Part shown: piece after piece, positions 1 through 6,363 of the stretch
Layout of the letters: the number at the start of each line of letters is the position of its first letter
Position numbering within the stretch: position 1 is the first letter of the stretch
Source of the DNA: JAQGMO01 sp050954505
GTDB lineage: Bacteria; Pseudomonadota; Gammaproteobacteria; Burkholderiales; Burkholderiaceae_D
DNA length: 8,896 nt
Direction of reading: 5' to 3'
NCBI GenBank assembly: GCA_050954505.1
Contig: JBPBPY010000390.1
Location: forward strand, 1 to 8,896
Made by a program: the position numbers and the translations under genes
Notes under the pieces: generated by a model
What the model saw: the letters and a program-made list of their open reading frames with translations, nothing else
What the model was told of the DNA's origin: nothing
Database searches by the model: none

Positions 1-814
1 CCTGCAGCCGCCGTTCGATGCGGCGCAGGACAGTGGCGCGCTTGTAATGCTTGAAGTCATGGCCGGTACGCTGGTGCAGCACCGCCATGATCTCATGCAG
101 CGCCGCCTCCACCAGCTGGGCCTGGGTTTCAATCGACTCATGGCCGGAAAGCTGGATCTGGCGGTCCAGTGCCGGCAGCGTGATGGCGGCGGCATTGTTG
201 GACAGTTCGAGCAGGCGCTGGGCCATTTCGACGACTGGCAGCACCATGTCGATGGCGCCGGTTTCGATGGCACTGCGCGGCATGCTGTCATATTCCGCAT
301 CGTCGGGCGACTGCACCATGGCAATGCCGCCTTTTTCCTTGATGCGCGTGATGCCGACCGAGCCGTCGGTGCCGGCGCCCGAGAGGATGATGCCGACCGC
401 GCGTTCGCGGTGCACCTCGGCGAGTGTGCGCAGGAACACATCGATGGCAACGTGGCGGCCCATTGGCCGGGCCGCCGACACCACATGCAGCGCGCCATCG
501 GTCATGACCAGGTCATGCGCCGGCGGAATCACGTACACATGGTTGACTTCGATACGCACCGTCTGCGTGACCTGCAACACCGGCATCTGGGTCTTGGCCT
601 GCAGGATGTGGTCGATGCTGCTTTCATGCTTGGGCGAGAGGTGCAGCACGATCACGAACGCCATGCCATTGACCGCCGGCATGGTCTCGAGAAAGCGCAG
701 CAGCGCTTCGATGCCGCCGGCGGACGCCCCCAGGCCGACGACGAAGAAAGGCAGGTGGCTGGGCACATAGCCGGGGGAGGGTGGGGGAAAGGCAAGGATG
801 CGTTCGTCAACCAT
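1..814 (-). CDS. CheB-CheR fusion protein (chemotaxis methylesterase/methyltransferase), N-terminal part, cut by left edge
   Basis: The visible 271 residues are a CheB-type methylesterase domain followed by the start of a CheR methyltransferase domain. CheB removes methyl groups from glutamates of chemoreceptors and CheR adds them; fusions of the two, often with PAS and kinase domains behind, are a known family. Seen in the sequence: GASAGG with the catalytic Ser at residue 31, the catalytic His58 in VLHLSPKH, and Asp150 in SGAGTDGS, so the esterase triad is complete. From about residue 245, HQRTGHDFKHYKRATVLRR is the typical start of the CheR N-terminal helical domain in these fusions. There is no receiver domain before CheB, unlike classical CheB. 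The ATG at 814 is the only good start: an in-frame stop lies at 866-868 and no other ATG or GTG lies between. No clear Shine-Dalgarno site is visible. The C-terminal domains lie outside the window. Confidence 0.9.
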   Translation of the reverse strand, partial: MVDERILAFPPPSPGYVPSHLPFFVVGLGASAGGIEALLRFLETMPAVNGMAFVIVLHLSPKHESSIDHILQAKTQMPVLQVTQTVRIEVNHVYVIPPAHDLVMTDGALHVVSAARPMGRHVAIDVFLRTLAEVHRERAVGIILSGAGTDGSVGITRIKEKGGIAMVQSPDDAEYDSMPRSAIETGAIDMVLPVVEMAQRLLELSNNAAAITLPALDRQIQLSGHESIETQAQLVEAALHEIMAVLHQRTGHDFKHYKRATVLRRIERRLQ

Positions 815-835
815 GGAAGTCAGTGTCGCTTTCGA

Positions 836-867
836 GTCGGATTCGGGTCGGATTCGGGGTCGGATTC
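836..867. repeat. three short tandem copies of GTCGGATTC upstream of the cheB-cheR start
   Basis: GTCGGATTC occurs at 836-844, 847-855 and 859-867, with spacings of 11 and 12 bp, about one helical turn. The cluster sits 22 bp upstream of the cheB-cheR start codon, in its probable leader. It may be a simple-sequence expansion or a repeated protein-binding site; the sequence alone does not decide. Confidence 0.6.
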
Positions 868-1303
868 AGTATCCAGCTCCAGAAATCTGCGCCGCAGAAG
901 CTGCGCGCGGTGGCAAGCACGAAGGTCAGTCACGCGGTGCATTGCGGCGCCACTGGCAGCGCCAGGGGCCACCCTGGACTGGCCAGCCTCGCCAGACTGT
1001 CTTCGGCTGCCGTTGCCTTTCGCATTTCGCTTCGCCGGCTTTTGCGGGGCAGATTACTGGAAGGTATGCCGCAATAGTCTACTCTTGATTCACCTCGGCG
1101 CAAGCCGCGATCCCTGCCTGAAGGCTGGAATGTTGCCCAGGTCCGTGCCGGCTGTCGTTTTGCCACACAGCTGGCGGCAATGATCGGCGTTTGCATTGCT
1201 CCAAAGCCCAGGGTGCAATGGATTTAGTCGGTCGATGGCTGGCCAGCAACGCGTAACCGGATCAGCCAGGGCGTGGCGCTGTCCGGCTGGACGCGGCCCA
1301 GCT

Positions 1304-1321
1304 GTAACGGTAACAGTAACG
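1304..1321. repeat. three hexamer units GTAAC(G/A)
   Basis: GTAACG, GTAACA and GTAACG stand head to tail, 29 bp beyond the stop codon of the small minus-strand gene. No function is apparent; it is noted because it is the only simple repeat at the end of that gene. Confidence 0.5.
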
Positions 1322-1349
1322 GCGCGTGGAGCGCTGCAGCCGCTGGCAG

Positions 1350-1751
1350 TCAGCGCGCCTTGGCGGCTGCTTCGTTGCGCACGATATCGGCCAGGCTCTC
1401 GGCGCCGCGCTGGGTCAGCGTATGACCGGGGCCGTCGGCGTTGGCGACCACATGGCCTTTCTTGCCGAGGAAGGTGGCGACATCGCTGTCGATCGGGGCC
1501 AGCGGATCGCTTGCCAAGGCCCGCAGTCCTTCGACACAGGCCTTGACGAACAAGGTCTGCTTGCCTTTGTCGGTGAGCATGAAGCTGCCATCTTTCTGGT
1601 GGGCGATGTACTTCAGGCCTACCAGGCGTTTCGAATTGCGCGCCACGCAGGCGCTCGGGCGGCCGTATCGGCTGCTCTTCTTGATTTGCGCCAGGGCGTC
1701 ATATTCATCGACGCTGAGAAAACCTTCAATCATGGGATGCTTTTCCGTCAA
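1350..1751 (-). CDS. conserved-looking hypothetical protein with two copies of a wing-like motif (133 aa)
   Basis: Function not recognised. The protein is soluble, with no signal peptide or membrane segment. It contains two related segments: residues 42-67 (RLVGLKYIAHQKDG then LTDKGKQTL) and residues 94-120 (FLGKKGHVVANADG then LTQRGAESL). Both run from a hydrophobic/Gly-Lys start through a turn to the pattern LTxxGxxxL. That pattern resembles the strand-turn-helix of winged-helix domains, so a tandem winged-helix fold is possible, but this is inference. A Ser-Arg-Tyr-Gly-Arg-Pro-Ser patch (27-33) precedes the first copy. The longest frame begins with TTG at 1751; an ATG at 1733 would remove six residues and is preceded by GGAAAAG, so the start is uncertain. 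Orientation matches the kinase upstream (151-bp gap), but a good promoter lies between them. Codon bias agrees with coding on this strand. Confidence 0.75.
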   Translation of the reverse strand: MTEKHPMIEGFLSVDEYDALAQIKKSSRYGRPSACVARNSKRLVGLKYIAHQKDGSFMLTDKGKQTLFVKACVEGLRALASDPLAPIDSDVATFLGKKGHVVANADGPGHTLTQRGAESLADIVRNEAAAKAR

Positions 1752-1799
1752 AATGTCGCCGGCCTGAAATGGTCCACCTCATGATGCAGGCGAAGCGCC

Positions 1800-1828
1800 A
1801 TGATACGCGCGGCCAGGGCAGGCGGCAA
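1800..1828 (-). promoter_or_regulatory. candidate sigma-70 promoter for the small 133-aa gene
   Basis: Read on the minus strand: -35 TTGCCG (1823-1828), a 17-bp spacer, and -10 TATCAT (1800-1805). The predicted transcription start near 1793 would give a leader of about 40 nt before the TTG start at 1751. The match is 4/6 at -35 and 5/6 at -10 with optimal spacing, better than any other candidate in the window. It suggests the small gene can be transcribed independently of the kinase. Confidence 0.45.
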
Positions 1829-1838
1829 GATTGACGCA

Positions 1839-1867
1839 GCCGGCAAGCCTGCAAGCCGGCAAGCCTG
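1839..1867. repeat. direct repeat of GCCGGCAAGCCTG (two copies, period 16)
   Basis: Identical 13-mers at 1839-1851 and 1855-1867 lie in the gap between the kinase stop (1902) and the promoter candidate of the small gene. On the minus strand this places the pair just upstream of the -35 box. It could be an activator or repressor site pair, or a chance duplication. The self-complementary GCCGGC ends could also form a weak 6-bp stem, but no T-run follows. Confidence 0.5.
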
Positions 1868-1901
1868 GTCAGTGCGCATGGGCGCGGCGACCAGTTCGCT
1901 T

Positions 1902-4262
1902 TCAGTCAGCCCCGCCGGCTCCAGGCGAAGCACAGTCAGCCGTCTGACTGGTCATGGCAGCAATGGTCTGCGCAAACGTCTCCAGAGTGAACGGCTTTTT
2001 CAGCAATTGCATGCCGCTCTCGAGGTCGGTGCTGCGGGCAACCGGATTGCCGACAAACCCGGTGATGAACAGCACCTTGAGTTGCGGCCGCTGGCGGCGT
2101 GCCGATCGTGCCAGCTGGCGGCCATCGAAAGGCCCCGGCAGGCCGATGTCGGTGACCAGCAGGTCGACCTGGCGCTGGCCCTGCAGCGCCAGCATGGCTT
2201 CTGGCCCATCTGCGGCCTCGATGGTTGCATAGCCCCATTCGCGCAGCATCTCCACCAGCAGTTTGCGAATGTCTTCCTCATCTTCGACCACCAGCAGCGT
2301 CAGTCCGCTGCCGGCCAGGGGCAGGCTGGAGGCCAGCGCAGCGCCATGGCTGTCATCGATGGCGTGGCCGGCGCCCTGGTGGCGCGGCAGATAGATGCGC
2401 ATCTTCGTGCCCTGGCCCGGTGTGGAGGCAATCTGCACCTGGCCACCCGACTGGCTGACGAACCCGTAGGTCATCGACAGGCCCAGGCCGGTGCCCTGGC
2501 CAACCGGTTTGGTGCTGAAGAAGGGATCGAACGCCCGCTCCGCCACTTCCCTGCTCATGCCGGTCCCGGTGTCGGCCACGCAAAGCATCACGTACTGCCC
2601 CGGCGGCAGGCTTTCATGCCCCGGCATGCTGGCCTCGACATTGTCGGTGCTGATCGTCAGCAGGCCGCCGTCGGGCATGGCGTCGCGCGCGTTGATGACC
2701 AGATTGAGCAGGGCATTTTCGAGTTGATGGGTATCGCACAGGGTCAGCCACAGGCCTGGCGCCAGTTGTGCGTCGATCTGGATCGACGGGCCCACGGTGC
2801 GCAGCAGCAGATCCATCATCGAGTGCACCAGCGCATTGGCTGCCAGGGGCCTGGGTGCAAGCATCTGCTGACGCGAGTACGCCAGCAGCCGTTGGGTCAG
2901 GGTGGCGGCACGGTCGGCTGCTGCATTGGCGGCGACGATGTAGCGCTCGAGGTCTTCGGTCTGGCCCTGGCGCAGGCGCAGCTGGAGCAACTGCAGATTG
3001 CCGACCAGTCCAGCCAGCAGATTGTTGAAGTCATGGGCAATGCCGCCGGTCAGCTGGCCAATGGCTTCCATTTTTTGCGATTGGCGCAAGGCCTGTTCGG
3101 CTTCGCGCAATGCCTGGGCCCGCTTTTTCTGTTCGGTGACGTCGCGCGCCACAGCATGGATGAAGGACTGGTCCGAGACTGCCGTCCACGACAGCCAGTG
3201 CCAGTTGCCGGCACTGTCACGGTAGCGGTTTTCGAAGCGGCGGCTGCGCCCGCCACGCTGCTGCACGCCGACTTCGGCAATGGTGCGCTCGGCGTCGTCG
3301 GGATGGATGAATTCCATGAAACGATGGCCCAGCACATCGGCGTATTCCCAGCCCAGGATTTCGGTCCAGGCCGGATTGACGGCCACGATGGTGGCGTTGA
3401 AGCGCGCAACCAGCATCAGGTCGGTCGACATGTGCCACATGCGGTCGCGTTCGGCAATGCGCACGGCGACTTCTTCTTCCAGCGAGGCATTGCGGCGCGT
3501 GAGTGTGTTCAGGTTGAGCTTGCGCTGGTGGTTGTCGATGCTGGTGCCGACCCAGCGCGTGATGCGGCCATCGGCGTCATGGACCGGCAACGCCCGCACC
3601 ACGAACCAGCGGTATTGTTCCTCGGGTGTGCCGGCGTGCCCGCGCAGGCGGAACTCGGTTTCGTAGGCGCTGCCCTGGGCAATGGCCAGCGCCCAGGTTG
3701 CCGCCGTTGTCGCCAGGTCGTCGGGATGGACAGCGCAGCTCCAGTCCTGTCCCAGCATGGCCGCCGGCGGCAGGCCGACGAAGTCAAGCAGGCGCTGGTT
3801 GCACCAGATGATGTTGCCGTCAGGGTCGGCCATCCAGGCATGGTTGGGGCCGGCCTCGGAAAGCGCGCGGAATTCCTGTTCGCGCCGCGACAATGACTCG
3901 AGCGCGTCCTTGTAATCCTGTATGTCCTGGGTCATGCCGTACCACTTGACCACCGCGCCTTCGGCATTGCGATGGGGCAGGGCACGCGAATGCATCCAGT
4001 GGTAGCTGCCGTCGCGCATGCGGGCGCGGTGTTCGATGCTGTAGTCGCAGCCGGTGGCCAGCGAATGCTTCCACACGCTCCAGGTACGCTCGAGGTCCTC
4101 CGGATGCATGGCCTCGCCCCACGATGCGCCCACGCCCGATGTACCGGTCCACTCCTGCCAGCGCGGCGAGACACGGTCAAGGTCGCCTTGCGGCGTGGCA
4201 GTCCATTGGGTATGCGGGTTGAGTTCGAACGTCAGGCGGTAATGCTCATCGTTATACGGCAC
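1902..4262 (-). CDS. soluble PAS-PAS-PAS hybrid histidine kinase with C-terminal receiver
   Basis: A 786-residue sensor kinase. Domains in order: PAS 1 (about 5-115), PAS 2 (about 128-250), PAS 3 (about 273-380), a short coiled linker, HisKA with GGIAHDFNNLL and phospho-acceptor His410, HATPase with N-box NLVINARDAM (Asn524), DTGTGMS and the G-box GQGTGLGLS (about 590), then a receiver domain (about 655-775) with acidic pocket VVEDEED, phospho-acceptor Asp705 in VTDIGLPG, and conserved Lys in LLKKPF. All catalytic boxes look intact. No membrane segment or signal peptide is visible, so it is probably cytosolic and senses an internal or diffusible signal through PAS; the ligand cannot be read from sequence. 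The start is GTG at 4262, with GGAGG four bases upstream; an in-frame stop at 4284-4286 rules out a longer protein. No separate response regulator is adjacent, so a phosphorelay partner lies elsewhere or the receiver regulates the kinase itself. Confidence 0.93.
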   Translation of the reverse strand: MPYNDEHYRLTFELNPHTQWTATPQGDLDRVSPRWQEWTGTSGVGASWGEAMHPEDLERTWSVWKHSLATGCDYSIEHRARMRDGSYHWMHSRALPHRNAEGAVVKWYGMTQDIQDYKDALESLSRREQEFRALSEAGPNHAWMADPDGNIIWCNQRLLDFVGLPPAAMLGQDWSCAVHPDDLATTAATWALAIAQGSAYETEFRLRGHAGTPEEQYRWFVVRALPVHDADGRITRWVGTSIDNHQRKLNLNTLTRRNASLEEEVAVRIAERDRMWHMSTDLMLVARFNATIVAVNPAWTEILGWEYADVLGHRFMEFIHPDDAERTIAEVGVQQRGGRSRRFENRYRDSAGNWHWLSWTAVSDQSFIHAVARDVTEQKKRAQALREAEQALRQSQKMEAIGQLTGGIAHDFNNLLAGLVGNLQLLQLRLRQGQTEDLERYIVAANAAADRAATLTQRLLAYSRQQMLAPRPLAANALVHSMMDLLLRTVGPSIQIDAQLAPGLWLTLCDTHQLENALLNLVINARDAMPDGGLLTISTDNVEASMPGHESLPPGQYVMLCVADTGTGMSREVAERAFDPFFSTKPVGQGTGLGLSMTYGFVSQSGGQVQIASTPGQGTKMRIYLPRHQGAGHAIDDSHGAALASSLPLAGSGLTLLVVEDEEDIRKLLVEMLREWGYATIEAADGPEAMLALQGQRQVDLLVTDIGLPGPFDGRQLARSARRQRPQLKVLFITGFVGNPVARSTDLESGMQLLKKPFTLETFAQTIAAMTSQTADCASPGAGGAD

Positions 4263-4446
4263 ACGCCCTCCACGGCGTCTGAATCAGTGGCCATAGTATG
4301 CATCATGAGATCAGGCAATTGTAACGTTTTTGATGTTTTTTCTGTTTCACAAAGTCGTCTTCCCGTGCAAGCCGATCCCTCGCCAACGGCCGGTGCTGCG
4401 CTGGCCGCGCTACACTGCCAATTCATGCATTCACTGGAAACCTGAC
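4263..4446. promoter_or_regulatory. divergent intergenic region between hybrid kinase and paiB-like gene
   Basis: These 184 bp separate the two divergent start codons and must hold promoters for both. The stretch 4319-4352 is strikingly AT-rich for this genome, with T5 and T6 runs (A-tracts on the minus strand) about 10 bp apart, compatible with a bent or UP-element-like segment. Weak elements: TACACT at 4411-4416 could be a -10 box for the paiB-like gene, but it lacks a good -35. On the minus strand, TTGCCT followed 17 bp later by TATGGC is a poor candidate for the kinase. No confident promoter can be called. Confidence 0.45.
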
Positions 4447-5106
4447 ATGTTCCTGCCGCCGGCATTTCGCGAAGACCGTCTCGAGGTTCAGCATGCGCTC
4501 ATGCGTGCCCATCCGTTTGCCTTGCTGGTCACGGCTGGCCCTGCCGGCCTGCTTGCCAATCCGCTGCCTTTTGCCCTGTACGTCGAAGAAGGCGAGGAGC
4601 AGGGCCGCCGTGGCGTGTTGCGCGCCCATGTTTCGCGCGCCAACGAGGTCTGGCGCGAACTCGCTGCAGTGGGCGAATGCCTGGTGGTGTTCCAGGGACC
4701 GCACCATTACATCACGCCATCGTGGTATGCCAGCAAGGCGCAGACCCACAAGGTGGTGCCGACCTGGAATTACGCCACCGTCCATGCCTGGGGGGCGCCG
4801 CGCGTGGTTCACGATGCAGGCTGGCTGCTGGCCCTGTTGCATGATCTGACACAGACGCAGGAAAGCGGGCGCGCTGCACCGTGGCGCATTGCCGATGCGC
4901 CGGCGGCGTACATCGACACCATGTTGAAGGGAATCGTCGGCATCGAGATTCCGATCGCGCGCTGCGAAGGAAAATGGAAGGTCAGCCAGAATCGTCTTGA
5001 AGCCGACCGCCAGGGTGTGGTGGCTGGCCTGGCAGGCGAGGGTGAGGACGGCGCAGCCATGGCGGAACTGGTGATGCGTGCCATGCCTGCCAACCGGATT
5101 GCATGA
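4447..5106 (+). CDS. PaiB-family FMN-binding protein (putative negative transcriptional regulator)
   Basis: 219 residues, close to the size of Bacillus subtilis PaiB (about 207). The family has a split-barrel flavin-binding fold; PaiB was genetically described as a repressor of sporulation and protease genes, but in most bacteria the role is unknown. Family signatures seen: the N-terminal MFLPPAF pattern; LLVTAGPAGLLANPLPF (about 24-40); RAHVSRANEVW; HHYITPSWY (86-94); KVVPTWNYATVHAWG (102-116); and GIVGIEI then GKWKVSQNR (162-183), followed by D-x-x-GVVAGL. All expected conserved blocks are present, so the protein looks intact. The ATG at 4447 was chosen because homology starts at residue 1; an upstream in-frame ATG at 4330 would add an unrelated extension through the promoter region. 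The ribosome site is weak (GGAAA, 9 bp upstream). It is divergent from the kinase and followed by the damaged efflux operon. Confidence 0.9.
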   Translation: MFLPPAFREDRLEVQHALMRAHPFALLVTAGPAGLLANPLPFALYVEEGEEQGRRGVLRAHVSRANEVWRELAAVGECLVVFQGPHHYITPSWYASKAQTHKVVPTWNYATVHAWGAPRVVHDAGWLLALLHDLTQTQESGRAAPWRIADAPAAYIDTMLKGIVGIEIPIARCEGKWKVSQNRLEADRQGVVAGLAGEGEDGAAMAELVMRAMPANRIA

Positions 5107-5257
5107 ATGCGCTGTCGCTTGCATCGTACTGCTGGTCCCTGACACACTGCCGCCAGCATGCTGTCGCCAGCACTTAGCACGCAGCACGCAGCACGCAGCA
5201 CTCGGCACACTGACCTTGGCGGTTGAAATCCGGCACTCGGAGCACGGCATCCGGTAC
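5107..5257. other. intergenic stretch before the 12-bp array
   Basis: No gene is recognised between the paiB-like stop and the 12-bp array. In particular, nothing here resembles the missing N-terminus (signal peptide, lipoprotein cysteine) of the membrane-fusion protein that follows. It holds the 7-bp repeat array and variants of the same GCAC/CTCGG words. No clear terminator for the paiB-like gene and no confident promoter for the efflux genes could be found. Confidence 0.6.
5169..5210. repeat. 7-bp tandem repeat array, consensus AGCACGC
   Basis: Six consecutive heptamers: AGCACTT (5169), AGCACGC at 5176, 5183 and 5190, AGCACTC (5197), GGCACAC (5204). The three central copies are identical. 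The words GCAC and CTCGG recur downstream up to the 12-bp array, so the two arrays may share an origin. Confidence 0.75.
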
Positions 5258-5377
5258 CTAGCCAGGCACCGAACTAGGCATTCAACCAGGCACTCGGACA
5301 GGCACCCAGCCAGGCACTCGGCCAGGCACCCAGCCAGGCACCCAGACAGGCACCCAGCCAGGCACCCAGACAGGCAC
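5258..5377. repeat. ten-unit 12-bp tandem repeat array, consensus CCAG(C/A)CAGGCAC
   Basis: Ten head-to-tail dodecamers fill exactly 120 bp. The seven core bases (x)CAGGCAC hold in nine of ten units; the first four bases vary (CTAG, CGAA, TCAA, TCGG, CCAG). The right half is most regular: units starting at 5330, 5342, 5354 and 5366 alternate CCAGC and CCAGA, a 24-bp higher-order period, while the left units are more diverged. Twelve is a multiple of three, so each frame reads a four-residue repeat: APSQ/APRQ in the frame of the downstream membrane-fusion gene, and RHPA/RHPD and PGTQ in the others. In the membrane-fusion frame an upstream TAG at 5275-5277 and lack of ATG/GTG within the array mean it is probably untranslated. 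The array ends immediately before recognisable AcrA-like homology begins. Confidence 0.9.
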
Positions 5378-5379
5378 CC

Positions 5380-6351
5380 ACTTCAGCAAAGGCAACACTG
5401 TCGAAAGCCCGCGCCAATCTGGCGGCGGCCCAGCCCAAGGTGGACCGCTACAAGGGGTTGCTGGCCATCGAGGGCGTCAGCCAGCAGGATTACGATGACG
5501 CCGTCTCCAGCGCCGACCAGGCGCGCGCCGACGTGGAAGCGGCTGCAGCCGCACTGGAGACGGCCAGCATCAATCTGCGCTACACCGTGGTGACGGCGCC
5601 AATCGGCGGACGCATCGGCCGTTCGAATGTCACCGCGGGTGCACTGGTCACGGCCAGTCAAACCACTGCCCTGACCACCGTCCAGCAGCTTGACCCGATC
5701 TATGTCGATGTGACGCAATCGAGCAACGACCTGCTCAAGCTCAAGCGTGCCATGGAAAGCGGCACCATCAAGCAAAGGGGGGGACAGGTCACGGCCCGCC
5801 TGGTGCTGGCCGACGGCACGTTCTATGGCACGCCCGGCAAGCTGCAGTTTTCCGATGTCACGGTCGATCAAGGCACCGGAAATGTCGCGCTGCGGGCATT
5901 GTTTCCAAACCCGAAAGGCAAGCTGCTACCCGGCATGTATGTGCGTGCCGTTCTGGAAAATGGCGTCAATGAACAAGCCATTGCCGTACCCCAGCGCGGC
6001 GTGACGCGCAACCAGAAAGGCGAGGCCACCGCCATGCTGCTCAATGCCGAAGGCAAGGTTGAACAGCGCACGCTGGTCACTGGCGCGACCATCGGCGACC
6101 AATGGCTGGTGCTCGCCGGCCTGCAAGCCGGTGACCGCGTCATCATCGAAGGCTTGCAAAAGGTCAAGGTTGGAGCGCCGGCGGTGGTAGCGGCCACGCC
6201 GGCAGCGCAAGCAAGCGGCAAAACCGCCTCGAATGCCGTGGACCCGGCCGCCACCATGCAGCAGCCCACTGTGCCGCAGCCTGCGGCCGGCTCGGCGCTG
6301 GCCGGCACGGCGGCGACAGCCCGGCCTGCCGCGTCTTCCGCGGCGAATTGA
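5380..6351 (+). pseudogene. RND efflux membrane-fusion protein (AcrA/MexA-like), 5'-truncated
   Basis: AcrA-type adaptor proteins link an RND pump to an outer-membrane channel across the periplasm. Homology starts at about 5380 with TSAKATLSKARANLAAAQ, which corresponds to residue ~105 of a ~400-residue AcrA, and runs to the normal C-terminus. Present: the second coiled-coil helix (DRYKGLLAIEGVSQQDYDDA), the second lipoyl half (VVTAPIGGRIGRSNVTAGAL), the barrel block VQQLDPIYVDVTQSS, and FSDVTVDQGTG, LLPGMYVRA and GLQAGDRVI. The tail is rich in Ala, Pro and Thr. Missing: signal peptide, lipoprotein cysteine, first lipoyl half and first coil helix. Upstream in the same frame is only the 12-bp array. 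The first usable start is GTG at 5440 with no clear ribosome site; that product (303 aa) could not be exported by Sec. It stops at 6349-6351, overlapping the AGGAGA site of the pump gene. Confidence 0.85.
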
Positions 6352-6356
6352 GGAGA
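6351..6356 (+). promoter_or_regulatory. ribosome binding site AGGAGA for the pump gene remnant
   Basis: AGGAGA lies 7 bp before the ATG at 6364 and shares its first base with the stop codon of the membrane-fusion gene. It is the best Shine-Dalgarno site in the right half and shows that the original operon spacing is preserved here. Confidence 0.7.
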
Positions 6357-6363
6357 ACCCGTC

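Larger units (their letters stand above)
815..1349. other. 535-bp intergenic region with no convincing gene
   Basis: This gap lies between the cheB-cheR start and the stop of the small unknown gene. Open frames here show no recognisable protein, and all are short or extensions of shadows. It contains the GTCGGATTC triplet repeat (836-867), a perfect 6-bp inverted repeat CCAGGG-GCCA-CCCTGG (962-977) with no following T-run, and three GTAAC hexamer units (1304-1321). A weak minus-strand promoter candidate is TTGCGC (1098-1103), a 16-bp spacer, then TAGACT (1076-1081), which would leave a leader of about 260 nt before cheB-cheR. No tRNA, transposase remnant or clear terminator was seen. Confidence 0.6.

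Noticed and set aside
962..977. Perfect inverted repeat CCAGGG-GCCA-CCCTGG as a terminator
   Set aside because: No T-run follows on either strand and no gene ends next to it; a 6-bp stem of this kind is expected by chance in GC-rich DNA.
47..1183. Plus-strand open frame (378 codons) opposite cheB-cheR
   Set aside because: The opposite strand encodes a complete CheB catalytic triad; this frame has shadow composition and no motif.
1748..1933. Possible 61-aa minus-strand gene between the kinase and the small protein
   Set aside because: It starts with GTG inside the kinase gene, has no ribosome site or known motif, and overlaps the candidate promoter and direct repeat.
1800..3896. Long plus-strand open frame (698 codons) opposite the hybrid kinase
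   Set aside because: It lies antisense to a kinase with every catalytic motif intact. Its sequence is rich in His, Gln, Arg and Ala with no recognisable domain, as expected from GC-rich codon bias.
5258..5377. CRISPR array
   Set aside because: Units of 12 bp are contiguous with no spacers; CRISPR repeats are longer and separated by unique spacers. No cas gene is present.
5107..5400. Insertion sequence or transposon remnant as cause of the damage
   Set aside because: No transposase fragment, terminal inverted repeats or target duplication could be seen; only short tandem repeats are present.
5078..5593. Plus-strand open frame reading the array as RHPA/RHPD repeats
   Set aside because: It begins inside the paiB-like gene, has no ribosome site, and continues out of frame over the adaptor gene. 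Repeat translation alone is not evidence of a protein.
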